64,000 nt of DNA from Olsenella sp. An188 (GTDB lineage: Bacteria > Actinomycetota > Coriobacteriia > Coriobacteriales > Atopobiaceae). Both the position numbers and the translations under genes were made by a program. Position 1 is the first letter of the stretch. Each line of letters opens with the position of its first letter. The stretch lies in contig NZ_NFKF01000003.1 in assembly GCF_002160255.1 (NCBI RefSeq), positions 224,763 to 288,762 on the forward strand, in the 5' to 3' direction. Under the pieces are notes generated by a model. That model saw nothing but the letters and a program-made list of their open reading frames with translations, searched no databases and was not told where the DNA came from. Positions 10,088 through 18,022 of the stretch are shown piece by piece.

Positions 10088-11698
10088 ATGGCAGAGAAGC
10101 CGTCCTACTTCATCACCACCCCCATCTACTACGTCAACGCCGCCCCGCACCTGGGGACCGCGTACTGCACCGTCCTGACCGACGTCCAGGCGCGCTTCCG
10201 CCGCGCCGCCGGCTACGACGTCAAGTTCCTGACCGGCATGGACGAGCACGGCGAGAAGGTCGCCGAGGCCGCCGCCGAGCACGGGATGACGCCGCAGGAG
10301 TGGTGCGACTCCCAGGCGCCGCTCTTCACCGAGCTCTGGCGCGAGCTGGAGATCTCCAACGACGACTTCATCCGCACCACCGAGCCCCGCCAGCACCACG
10401 CGGTCCAGTACCTGTGGGAGCGCATGCGCGAGTCCGGCTACCTCTACAAGGGCTCCTACGACGGCTGGTACTGCGTGCCCGAGGAGACCTACTTCACCGA
10501 GACCCAGGTGGAGAAGGCCGACGAGGAGCGCGGCACGAAGGGCGAGCACCTCTGCCCGGACTGCGGCCGCCCGCTCGAGCGCGTCCAGGAGGAGTCCTAC
10601 TTCTTCAAGCTCTCCGCCTTCCAGGACCGCCTGCTGGCGCTCTACGACGAGCACCCCGAGTTCGTGCAGCCGGACTTCCGCATGAACGAGGTTCGCACCT
10701 TCGTGGCCGGCGGGCTCCAGGACCTCTCCGTGTCCCGCACCACCTTCGACTGGGGCATCCAGGTGCCCTTCGACGACGGCCACGTGACCTACGTGTGGTT
10801 TGACGCGCTGCTCAACTACATGACCGCCGTGGGCTACAGCGTGGACTCCGACGAGGCCCGCGCCGAGCTCGCGCGCCGCTGGCCCGCCCAGTGCCACGTG
10901 GTGGGCAAGGACATCATCCGCTTCCACTGCGTGATCTGGCCGGCCATGCTCATGGCCATCGGCGAGGCCCTGCCCGAGCACGTCTTTGCCCACGGCTTCC
11001 TCACGGTGCGCAACTCCGAGACCGGCAAGGCCGAGAAGATGAGCAAGTCCCGCGGCAACGCCATCGCCCCGCGCGACGTCATCGATCTGCTCGGCGTGGA
11101 GGGCTACCGCTACTACTTCATGACCGACGTCTCCCACGGCGAGGACTCCGCCATCTCCTTCGAGCGCATGGAGCAGGTCTACAACGCCGACCTGGCCAAC
11201 AGCTGGGGCAACCTCGTCTCCCGCGCGCTCAACATGAGCGCCAAGTACTTCGACGGCGCCACGCCCAAGTGCCCCGAGGGCTGGGGCGAGAAGGACGGCG
11301 TGCTGCGCGGCGTGGCCACGGGCATCTACGACCGCTACGCCGCGTGCATGGAGCGCTTCGACTACGTGGGCGCAAAGGACGCCGTGATGGAGCTCGTGCA
11401 CGCCGCCAACCACTACATCGAGGACTCCGCGCCCTGGGCCGTGGCCAAGGACCCGGAGCGCGCCGGCGAGCTCGCGGACATCATCCGCGACCTGCTCGAG
11501 TCCATCCGCATCTGCGCGCACCTGCTCGCTCCGCTCATGCCCGAGACCTCGGCCGAGGTCCTGCGCCGCATGTCGCTCGCGGGCGAGGCCGGCACCGACG
11601 ACCTGCGCGCGGCCTGCGCGTGGGGCGGGCTTGCCGGCGGCGTGGCGGTGACCAAGGGAGACGCGCTCTTCCCGCGCCTCGACACCAAGAAGAAGTAG
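10088..11698 (+). CDS. metG: Methionyl-tRNA synthetase
   Basis: Class I aminoacyl-tRNA synthetase charging tRNA-Met in the cytosol. The HIGH signature appears as A-P-H-L-G-T-A-Y near residue 15 and K-M-S-K-S-R-G-N near residues 317-324. The zinc-knuckle insert is reduced to one C-P-D-C-G pair near residue 157. At 536 residues it lacks the C-terminal EMAPII/Trbp111-like tRNA-binding domain of longer MetG proteins. ATG 10088 is chosen because GAGGAG lies 8 bp upstream and the conserved Y-F-I-T-T-P-I-Y-Y-V-N follows immediately; an upstream ATG at 10058 would add a nonconserved segment. First gene of metG-rsmA-tatD, a common arrangement. Confidence 0.95.
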   Translation: MAEKPSYFITTPIYYVNAAPHLGTAYCTVLTDVQARFRRAAGYDVKFLTGMDEHGEKVAEAAAEHGMTPQEWCDSQAPLFTELWRELEISNDDFIRTTEPRQHHAVQYLWERMRESGYLYKGSYDGWYCVPEETYFTETQVEKADEERGTKGEHLCPDCGRPLERVQEESYFFKLSAFQDRLLALYDEHPEFVQPDFRMNEVRTFVAGGLQDLSVSRTTFDWGIQVPFDDGHVTYVWFDALLNYMTAVGYSVDSDEARAELARRWPAQCHVVGKDIIRFHCVIWPAMLMAIGEALPEHVFAHGFLTVRNSETGKAEKMSKSRGNAIAPRDVIDLLGVEGYRYYFMTDVSHGEDSAISFERMEQVYNADLANSWGNLVSRALNMSAKYFDGATPKCPEGWGEKDGVLRGVATGIYDRYAACMERFDYVGAKDAVMELVHAANHYIEDSAPWAVAKDPERAGELADIIRDLLESIRICAHLLAPLMPETSAEVLRRMSLAGEAGTDDLRAACAWGGLAGGVAVTKGDALFPRLDTKKK

Positions 11699-11704
11699 GC
11701 CGCC

Positions 11705-12559
11705 GTGGCTAGATCACCGCTTGCGAGCCCCGGCGCCACGCGTGCGCTGCTCGAGGCCTACGGCCTGGCCACCAAGCACAGCCTGGGCCAGAACTTCCTG
11801 GTGAGCGACCGCGTCATCGAGAAGATCATGGACCTCGCCGACCTCGCCGGGACCGAGCGCGTGCTCGAGGTGGGGCCGGGCATCGGCACGCTCACGCTCG
11901 CGCTGCTCGACGACGCCGCGCGCGTCGTCTCGGTGGAGATGGACCGTTCGCTCGAGCCGGTGCTCTCCGCCCACGCCGCCGCGCACCCCAACTTCGCCTA
12001 CCTCATGGGCGACGCGCTCGCGGTCCCGGCCGAGGCGATCGCCGAGGCGGCGGGCGGGGAGCCCACGGTGATGGTCTCCAACCTGCCCTACAACGTGGCC
12101 GCCACGATCATCCTGGACTTCTTCCAGCGGATGGGCTCGCTCGAGCGCGCCGTGGTGATGGTGCAGGCCGAGGTGGCGGACCGCATCTGCGCCAAGCCGG
12201 GTGGCCGCACCTACGGCGCCTACACCGCCAAGCTGGCGCTTCTCGCCCGCGTGACGGGACGCTTCGAGGTGGGGCCGGGCAACTTCATGCCGCCCCCGCA
12301 CGTGGACTCCGCCGTGGTGCGGCTGGAGCGCGCGCCGCTCGAGGGCGCGGGCGACGTCGCGCGCGTGTCGGCCGTGATAGACGCCGCGTTCGCCCAGCGG
12401 CGCAAGACCATAAGAAACTCGATGTCCGCGTCCGGGTTCGCGCGCGAGGCGCTCGACGCCGCCTTCGCGGCCTGCGGCATCGCGCCCACCTGCCGTGCGG
12501 AGACGCTCGCGCCGGAAGACTTCGTGCGGCTCGCCGCCGCGCTCGACGAGGGGGAGTAA
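11705..12559 (+). CDS. rsmA: 16S rRNA adenine dimethyltransferase
   Basis: Dimethylates A1518 and A1519 of 16S rRNA with SAM during late 30S assembly (KsgA family). Motifs: S-L-G-Q-N-F-L near residue 26, SAM-binding E-V-G-P-G-I-G-T-L-T near 54-63 and catalytic N-L-P-Y-N-V near 125-130, then P-P-P-H-V-D-S-A-V near 197. The length of 284 residues is normal. The start is a GTG at 11705, seven bases after the metG stop, and the stop is three bases before tatD, so the three genes form one operon. Loss of this enzyme gives kasugamycin resistance in other bacteria. Confidence 0.95.
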   Translation: MARSPLASPGATRALLEAYGLATKHSLGQNFLVSDRVIEKIMDLADLAGTERVLEVGPGIGTLTLALLDDAARVVSVEMDRSLEPVLSAHAAAHPNFAYLMGDALAVPAEAIAEAAGGEPTVMVSNLPYNVAATIILDFFQRMGSLERAVVMVQAEVADRICAKPGGRTYGAYTAKLALLARVTGRFEVGPGNFMPPPHVDSAVVRLERAPLEGAGDVARVSAVIDAAFAQRRKTIRNSMSASGFAREALDAAFAACGIAPTCRAETLAPEDFVRLAAALDEGE

Positions 12560-12561
12560 CC

Positions 12562-13575
12562 ATGCCCGAGCCCGTTGCCCTCGACCACCTCACGCTCGCC
12601 GACCGCGAGCTCTTCCACGACCGCAGGGGGCGCGCGTGCCCGCTGCCCGCGCCGCTCGCCCCGCTCGCGGACACCCACGGGCACCTCACGAGCTTCCGCG
12701 CCCACGACCCGGCGCTCGCCATCGCGCGCGCCGCGCTCGCGGGCGTGCGGCTGCTCGTGGTGCCGGTCGACCCGGTGAGCGACGTCGGGCGCAAGTGGCC
12801 GGACGTGCAGGCGTTTCTCGCCTGGCTCGACGAGCAGGTAGAGATCGCGCGCGAGTGCCTTGCGGAGTGCGCCGGGCAGGGCTTCGTCCCGCCGGCCTTC
12901 GAGGGCTTCGACGACGTGCCGGACCTGCTGGACAACGTGAGGATCGTCGCCGGCGCGCACCCCTACGGCGCCGAGGCGCTCGACGACGCGGCGCTGGGGC
13001 GCCTTCGCGAGCTGCTCGAGAGCCCGCGGGCCGTGGGCGTGGGCGAGTTCGGCCTGGACTACGGCCCGTACAGCGGCGTGGGCCCCGCGGCGCAGGAGGC
13101 GGCCTTCCGCGCCCAGCTGCGCATCGCCCACGAGCTGAACCTGCCCGTCGAGCTGCACATCCGTGACGCCGCGGGTGACGTGCGCGCCACGGCCCACCTG
13201 CAGGCGGCGCGCATCCTGCGCGAGGAGGGCGTGCCGGCGCGCGGCTGCGACCTGCACTGCTTCACCTCGGGCCTCAAGGTGATGGAGGACTTCACGCGCC
13301 TCGGCTGCCACGTCGCCTTTGGCGGCGCGGCCACCTTCAGCCGCTCGGACGACATCCGCGAGGCGGCCGCGTACTGCCCCGAGCGCTACCTGCTCACGGA
13401 GACCGACAGCCCCTACATGGCGCCGGTGCCCCTGCGCGGCGAGGAGTGCGAGCCCGCCATGGTGGCCTACACGGCAGCCTGCGTGGCCGACGCGCGCGAG
13501 GCGGCGGGCCGAGAGGACCGGGCGGCCACGTACGCGGCGCTCTGGAAGAACGCCCGCACGCTGTTCGGCGTGTAG
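12562..13575 (+). CDS. tatD: TatD-family metal-dependent deoxyribonuclease
   Basis: TIM-barrel metallohydrolase with 3'-5' exonuclease/DNase activity in characterised relatives. Ligand motifs are present: D-T-H-G-H-L near residue 37-42, G-E-F-G-L-D-Y near 155, P-V-E-L-H-I-R near 195, L-H-C-F-T near 232 and T-E-T-D-S-P-Y near 275. The 337-residue protein has an N-terminal extension of about 30 residues and an insert around residues 80-115 (E-C-A-G-Q-G-F-V-P-P) compared with ~260-residue TatD, so it is a longer subfamily. ATG 12562 directly follows the rsmA stop. Confidence 0.9.
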   Translation: MPEPVALDHLTLADRELFHDRRGRACPLPAPLAPLADTHGHLTSFRAHDPALAIARAALAGVRLLVVPVDPVSDVGRKWPDVQAFLAWLDEQVEIARECLAECAGQGFVPPAFEGFDDVPDLLDNVRIVAGAHPYGAEALDDAALGRLRELLESPRAVGVGEFGLDYGPYSGVGPAAQEAAFRAQLRIAHELNLPVELHIRDAAGDVRATAHLQAARILREEGVPARGCDLHCFTSGLKVMEDFTRLGCHVAFGGAATFSRSDDIREAAAYCPERYLLTETDSPYMAPVPLRGEECEPAMVAYTAACVADAREAAGREDRAATYAALWKNARTLFGV

Positions 13576-13681
13576 GGGCCCGGACGGTCGCGCGACGGCG
13601 CCCCTCGCCCCGTCTGCGCCCGAGCCTCGCCTGCACTTCTCGTCCCCGGCGCCCGCACTTCTCGCCTAGCCCGCACCTGAT

Positions 13682-13830
13682 GCCCGCACTTCTCGCCCGC
13701 ACTCCAGAAGTGCGGGCCTTCCGGCTGGGCGGAACCGCACTCAAGGGCGTCTGTCGAGAAGAACCCCGCACTCGACGTCCTTCTCGCCGTTCGGCGCCCG
13801 CACTTCTTGGGTGAGGCCATCGAGTGCGGG
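13682..13830. repeat. Two hairpins built around CTTCTCGCC in the tatD-flavoprotein gap
   Basis: Hairpin 1 has 12-bp arms at 13682-13693 and 13706-13717 (GCCCGCACTTCT and its complement). Its left arm merges into CTTCTCGCC at 13689. Hairpin 2 has 11-bp arms at 13765-13775 and 13820-13830 (CCCGCACTCGA and complement), with an exact CTTCTCGCC copy in its loop at 13780. Further near copies of CCCGCACTT lie at 13631-13660. The 13576-13879 gap between convergent genes contains nothing else recognisable. Confidence 0.8.
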
Positions 13831-13879
13831 CACGCCCCCTGCGCTACGGTCGCCCCAGCGCCCCGCACGCCCCCCCGCG

Positions 13880-15061
13880 CTACGGTCGCGCGTCGAGGTC
13901 AACGCCGTTCGCGCGGGCCAGGTCGCGCCAGCACTTCTCGGCGGCACGTCGGTAGGCCTGGCGCGGGACGCCCTGGCGAACGCCGTCGAAGCCCGCGGCC
14001 GAGCCTGAGCGCATGGCGGCGATGAGGCGGTCCACTGCCTCCGAGACCGCCCTGCGCGCCCAGCCCATGCGTGGGCCGCGCGCCGTGGCCGCGACCATGG
14101 GCCCCGCCCCCACGGCGACGCCCCCCATCCATCGCGCGCCCGCCATCCGGCAGAACTGCCCGAGCAGGGCAAACGACGGCTCGATCTGCTCGGGCTCGTA
14201 GAACCCCATGTTGGCCAGCGCGTAGACGCGCGTCCCGGGCGCGATCAGCCCCGCCGCGCGCCCGAGGAGGTCCACGAGCCCGGCGGGCGGCGCGTCCACG
14301 TAGAGCGGATAGCCGAGAAGCACCGTGTCGCAGCCAGAGAGCGCGTCGCCGTCCGCCCCGGAGCGCGGGCAGCCCACGTGGACCACCTCCGGCGCGGGGC
14401 CGTCCCCGTAGACGCGCGCGTAGACGCCGAGCGCCTCCTCGAGGTCGGCGAGAAGGGCGGCGGTGGTCGAGCGCTCGCCGCGCGGGCTGGCGTTGACGAG
14501 CGCGACGCGGCGGGGGAGCGCGGGCACCCCCGACGCCGCCGGCTCGCACGGCGCTGACGCCGGCGCGTCCCTCTCGGCGGGTATGCCGCTCACGTCGCCG
14601 GGAAAGCCGACGCCCGCGAGGCGGGCGCCAAAGTTGAGGGCGTTTCTCCCGGCGAGCCGCCGCGCCGTGGCGCGCTCGGCGTCCGTGGAGGGGCCGTAGA
14701 GAACAAACCGCAGGTCAAAGGTGTGGTCGTAGCGCATGCGATGGTGCAGCTCGCCATCGGTCACGGCAAAGCGCGGGTGCAGGTAGCCGAGGGAGCGCTC
14801 CAGGGCGCGCTTGGCGAGCGGCGAGAGCCAGCCGAAGGTCATCTTGGACACGACGACCAGCTCGTCCGTGCGGGAGAGCAGGCTCCCGAGGTCGCCGAGC
14901 GCGTCGCGCGCCACGCAGGCCCCGGGCGTGCGCGTCCAGCATCCAAAGCACCCGGCGCAGTCGCGCGCGGCGAGAAGGTCCTCGCGCACGACGGCCGCGT
15001 CGGGACAAAGCCCGAGCTCGTCGAGCTGCCTTCGTGTGAGGTCGCAGAAAACCGTGCGCAT
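13880..15061 (-). CDS. Two-domain flavodoxin-fold (FMN reductase-like) protein
   Basis: 393 residues. The N-terminal ~180 residues resemble NAD(P)H-dependent FMN reductases with a cysteine cluster C-A-G-C-F-G-C-W near 36-43 and the V-S-K-M-T-F-G-W-L-S-P loop near 73-84. The second half starts with a second flavodoxin strand, R-V-A-L-V-N-A-S-P-R-G-E-R-S-T-T, near residue 190-205, followed by the L-G-Y-P-L-Y-V-D-A-P-P-A-G-L-V motif near 250. So two FMN-binding-like folds appear fused. The C-terminal ~60 residues are basic and of unknown role. ATG 15061 has GGGAGG upstream. Probably a cytosolic anaerobic redox protein; partner unknown. Confidence 0.7.
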   Translation of the reverse strand: MRTVFCDLTRRQLDELGLCPDAAVVREDLLAARDCAGCFGCWTRTPGACVARDALGDLGSLLSRTDELVVVSKMTFGWLSPLAKRALERSLGYLHPRFAVTDGELHHRMRYDHTFDLRFVLYGPSTDAERATARRLAGRNALNFGARLAGVGFPGDVSGIPAERDAPASAPCEPAASGVPALPRRVALVNASPRGERSTTAALLADLEEALGVYARVYGDGPAPEVVHVGCPRSGADGDALSGCDTVLLGYPLYVDAPPAGLVDLLGRAAGLIAPGTRVYALANMGFYEPEQIEPSFALLGQFCRMAGARWMGGVAVGAGPMVAATARGPRMGWARRAVSEAVDRLIAAMRSGSAAGFDGVRQGVPRQAYRRAAEKCWRDLARANGVDLDARP

Positions 15062-15186
15062 GGGCGCCTCCCTTCTCACTAGCGATGATACCCGCGCGGC
15101 CTCGCGCCCGAGCGGGACTTCGCCGTCCGCCCGTGCTAGACTTCTCCCTACCGAGCGACCCCCAGCCTCAGCGGAAGGGGGTCGCT

Positions 15187-15933
15187 GTGCGTATAGGGGG
15201 TCTTGTCCGTGCGGCGGGGGAGGGGCTCGCGGAGGTCCTGTGGCCCACGCGCTGCGTGGGGTGCGACCAGCCCGGCGAGCTCCTCTGCGACGAGTGCCGC
15301 GCCCGCCTGCCGTGGGTCGAGCAGCGCCTCGCGTGCCCGGCGTGCGGGGTCCCGTACGGGCACCTCACGTGCACCGAGTGTCCCGGAGAGCCGGGCGGCG
15401 CGGCGTGGCCCGCGCGCGCCACGATAGCCGCGCTCGGCTTCCGCGGCACGCCGGCACGCATGGTCACCTGCCTGAAGGACGCCCACGAGCTGCGCCTGGC
15501 CCCGGCCATGGCCGCCGCCATGCTCACCGCGCTCGAGGAGGCGTCGGCGTGGCCCGCGGCGGACGGCCGGCCGCGCTTCTCGCCGCGCGAGACCGACGGC
15601 GTGTGCTTCGTCCCCGCCACGGCCGCCGCCTTCTCCCGGCGCGGGTTCGACCACATGGAGCTCGTGGCCCGCTCCCTCGCCGGGTGCGCGGGGCTGCCGC
15701 TCGCGGACGCGCTCGTGCGGGCTCCGGCGCGCGACCAGCGCGAGCTCGGCCGCGAGGAGCGCTCGGCCAACCTCTCGGGCACGGCCCGCGTGGTGCAGGA
15801 CGTCGCGGGGGCGCGCCTGCTGCTGCTCGACGACGTCGCGACGACCGGCGCCTCGCTCGCCGAGGCGACCCGCGCCCTCCTCGCCCGCGGCGCCGCGTCC
15901 GTGACCGCCTGCGTCTTCGCGCGCGTCTGGTGA
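15187..15933 (+). CDS. comF: ComF-family phosphoribosyltransferase-like protein
   Basis: 248 residues if translation starts at GTG 15187, which follows GGAAGGGGG and gives the conserved W-P-T-R-C-V-G-C start. Zinc-binding cysteine pairs C-V-G-C...C-D-E-C and C-P-A-C...C-T-E-C occupy residues ~19-63. The phosphoribosyltransferase fold follows, with the PRPP-loop L-L-L-L-D-D-V-A-T-T-G-A-S near 214-226. In competent bacteria ComF/ComFC is needed for DNA transformation, perhaps as part of a ssDNA-handling complex. An upstream in-frame ATG at 15085 would add a nonconserved leader and overlaps the promoter region (TAGACT at 15137). Downstream is the probable raiA-type RNA. Confidence 0.85.
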   Translation: MRIGGLVRAAGEGLAEVLWPTRCVGCDQPGELLCDECRARLPWVEQRLACPACGVPYGHLTCTECPGEPGGAAWPARATIAALGFRGTPARMVTCLKDAHELRLAPAMAAAMLTALEEASAWPAADGRPRFSPRETDGVCFVPATAAAFSRRGFDHMELVARSLAGCAGLPLADALVRAPARDQRELGREERSANLSGTARVVQDVAGARLLLLDDVATTGASLAEATRALLARGAASVTACVFARVW

Positions 15934-16040
15934 GCCCCCCGGCCGCGCCCAGCCCGCCCGCCGGCCGCCCGCCGTCCGCCCGCCGGCGCGTTGCCGGTTG
16001 GAGAACGCTGCCCCCGACGTCTTCTGGGGGCGGGTATACT

Positions 16041-16250
16041 CGAGTGGTCTCGACCAGGTCTGTGGTTGCGGGAGGGGCGGGCGTCTGCCCGCGCCGACCA
16101 AGTCCATGCCAGACGAGGGCAAAGGGATCCACGTAAGCCCGGGCGTGCGCGCCCGTGCGATCATGGCTCGTCCTAGAGGTAAGTCGTACCGCCCGTCATA
16201 CGCATGAGGCATCCGGCCTCGCGGGCGAGAGGGGCTAGAGTGGAGGCGCC
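16041..16250 (+). ncRNA. Probable structured RNA of the raiA-motif type between comF and hpf
   Basis: The 420-bp gap 15934-16352 has a clear -10 TATACT at 16035-16040 and then ~200 bases rich in short hairpins: 16076-16092 around CGGGCGTCTGCCCG, 16141-16154 GGGCGTGCGCGCCC, and a GGCGCCGCGGCGCC stem near 16245. No gene is convincing here. The raiA motif is a known conserved noncoding RNA of Firmicutes and Actinobacteria that sits next to comFC or raiA (hpf) genes. Here the RNA position lies between exactly those two genes, with one lipoprotein gene intervening. The call rests on synteny and promoter, not on matching the consensus, and the 3' end is approximate. An unrelated leader RNA for the lipoprotein gene is the alternative. 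Confidence 0.45.
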
Positions 16251-16352
16251 GCGGCGCCGAAAGCGACGCTCCCGGTACGCGGGTGTGGGGGCAAAGACCA
16301 GGTCAGCTGGGAGAGACGCGCAGAAGGTCCCCGCCGGGAAGAAGGGCTTGCC

Positions 16353-17312
16353 ATGCTGAGCAACCACATTCGCGCCGCAGCGGCCACCGTCGCCGCCCTC
16401 GGCCTCGCGCTGGGCCTCGGAGGGTGCTCCGTGGGCCCCGTCGACCTCGACGACTTCCTCATGAGCACCTCCGTCGCGGACGCCCAGGCCGCCGCCCGCG
16501 CCGAGCTCGCGCCCGTGGTGACGAGCGACGCGCTGCGCCAGGCCGACACCCTCACGGTGGGCATCCTCACCACCGAGTCCGCCCCGCTCTCCCTCGCCGC
16601 GTCCGACGGCAGCCAGAGCGGCATAGACGTCGACGTGGCCCACGCCCTCGCGGACGCGCTCGGGCTCGGCACGGTCTCGTTCGTCTCGGTCTCGGACGTG
16701 GACACCGCGCTCGCTGAGAGCTGCGACGTCGTGATGGGCGTCACGGCTGAGAACGCCGGCGGCGCCACGGTGGTGGGCTCCTACGTTCAGAGCGCCACGG
16801 GCGTCTTCACCAAGCAGGGCCTCGACGTCCCCGCCGACGCCTCGGCGCTCTCCGGCGCGCGCGTCGCCGTGCAGGGCGGCTCGGTCTCCGAGAGCGTGCT
16901 CATGGGCTACGAGCTCGACGTCACCGAGGTGAACGTGGACAACCTCAACGCGGGCTTCGACGCGCTCGACGCCGGCGAGGCCGACTTCGTCGTCTGCGAC
17001 GCCTACGCGGGCGCCTACCTCGCCACCGCCTACCCCGGCACCTCCTTCGTGGGCACGCTCGACTCGCCCTCCGCGGTGGGCATCGCGGTCTCGGGGTCCA
17101 ACGCGGAGCTCCAGGCGGCGCTCGCCACGGCCCTGGACACGATCTCCACCAACGGCGTGGGCGACGTCGCGCGCGCCCGTTGGGTGGGCTCGCTGCCCGT
17201 GCTGACCGACGAGACGCGCGTGGCGAACCTCGTCGAGCGCACGCCGTCCGCCGACGCCGAGGCGTCCGCCGACGGCGCCGAGACCCCCGACGACACCACG
17301 CCCGCCGAGTAG
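16353..17312 (+). CDS. Solute-binding-protein-like lipoprotein
   Basis: 319 residues with a lipoprotein signal: a hydrophobic stretch at ~8-23 followed by the lipobox L-G-G-C (Cys25). The mature part resembles family 3 extracellular solute-binding proteins: D-T-L-T-V-G-I-L near 66, S-G-I-D-V-D-V-A-H-A-L-A-D-A-L-G near 90-105 and a second lobe beginning G-A-R-V-A-V-Q-G-G-S-V-S. No ABC permease or ATPase is adjacent, so it is an orphan binding or sensory protein on the outer face of the membrane. The acidic Ala/Asp/Thr-rich C-terminal tail is probably disordered. ATG 16353 follows GGGAAGAAGGG. Confidence 0.75.
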   Translation: MLSNHIRAAAATVAALGLALGLGGCSVGPVDLDDFLMSTSVADAQAAARAELAPVVTSDALRQADTLTVGILTTESAPLSLAASDGSQSGIDVDVAHALADALGLGTVSFVSVSDVDTALAESCDVVMGVTAENAGGATVVGSYVQSATGVFTKQGLDVPADASALSGARVAVQGGSVSESVLMGYELDVTEVNVDNLNAGFDALDAGEADFVVCDAYAGAYLATAYPGTSFVGTLDSPSAVGIAVSGSNAELQAALATALDTISTNGVGDVARARWVGSLPVLTDETRVANLVERTPSADAEASADGAETPDDTTPAE

Positions 17313-17317
17313 CTTCG

Positions 17318-17345
17318 CCCGCCGGGGGAACGCCGCGGGCGTTTC
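17318..17345 (+). terminator. Hairpin terminator after the lipoprotein gene
   Basis: CGCCCGC and GCGGGCG arms with a 12-base loop followed by TTTCT, six bases after the stop codon. It probably separates the lipoprotein transcript from hpf. Confidence 0.55.
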
Positions 17346-17431
17346 TGCCGTCCGGCGAGCGCCCAATTGGGTATCAGTGTTCTAGGGACGGGCCCGTCGC
17401 CCGCCCCCAGGCCAACCGATAGGAGGTTCGC

Positions 17432-18022
17432 ATGGTGGACATCAAGATCTCGGGTCGCAAGGTGAGCGTCTCCGACTCCCTGCGCGAGCATGTCGAGGAG
17501 AAGGTGGGCAGCGCCCTCAGGGTGTTCGACATCAAGCCCATGACCTGCGACGTCGTTCTTCGCGTCGACAAGAACCCCTCGAACCCCGAGCGCAAGGCCT
17601 GCGAGGTCACCGTCTTCGTCCGCGACAACGTGGTCCGCGTCGTCGCCAGCTCCGACGACATGTACTCCGCCATCGACGAGGCGGCCGACAAGGTCACCCG
17701 CCAGCTCCGCAAGTACAAGACGCGCGTCATCGACCGCCGCCAGCGCGTCGCCCAGGCCAAGGGGGGCACCGTCACCCAGGAGGACCTCGCCGCCCTCATC
17801 GAGCCGGTCCCCGGCGAGACCGAGGACGACCAGCTCGTGCGCGAGAAGTACATCGACCTCGTGCCCATGACGGAGGAGGAGGCGCTCGTCCAGACCGACC
17901 TCATCGGCCACGACTTCTACGTCTTCACCAACGCCACCACGGGCCTCATCAACGTGATCTACCACCGCAAGAACGGCGGCTACGGCATCATCAAGCCCAA
18001 GATCGAGGAGGAGAATGAGTAG
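17432..18022 (+). CDS. hpf: Long-form ribosome hibernation promoting factor
   Basis: 196 residues, the size of long HPF. The N-terminal HPF/RaiA domain (residues ~1-105) starts V-D-I-K-I-S-G-R-K-V-S-V-S-D-S-L-R and shows the alternating basic helix that lies in the mRNA channel. The C-terminal dimerisation domain (~130-190) carries L-V-R-E-K-Y-I-D-L-V-P-M-T-E-E-E-A and F-Y-V-F-T-N-A-T-T-G-L-I-N-V-I-Y-H-R-K-N-G-G-Y-G. Long HPF joins two 70S ribosomes into inactive 100S particles in stationary phase. A strong AGGAGG precedes ATG 17432. The 3' end overlaps degV by 8 bp. Confidence 0.95.
   Translation: MVDIKISGRKVSVSDSLREHVEEKVGSALRVFDIKPMTCDVVLRVDKNPSNPERKACEVTVFVRDNVVRVVASSDDMYSAIDEAADKVTRQLRKYKTRVIDRRQRVAQAKGGTVTQEDLAALIEPVPGETEDDQLVREKYIDLVPMTEEEALVQTDLIGHDFYVFTNATTGLINVIYHRKNGGYGIIKPKIEEENE

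Noticed and set aside
10250..10258. GGCGAGAAG copies in frame as Gly-Glu-Lys as evidence of a signal sequence
   Set aside because: These alone prove nothing, since GGC, GAG and AAG are all preferred codons here; the argument rests on intergenic and CTT-CTC-GCC copies.
16041..16120. SRP RNA-like folding after TATACT
   Set aside because: The characteristic tetraloop and asymmetric loop of SRP RNA could not be found.
16107..16208. Small frame ending R-G-K-S-Y-R-P-S-Y-A in the comF-lipoprotein gap
   Set aside because: No ribosome binding site at the ATG, and the region fits a structured RNA better; kept only as a possibility.
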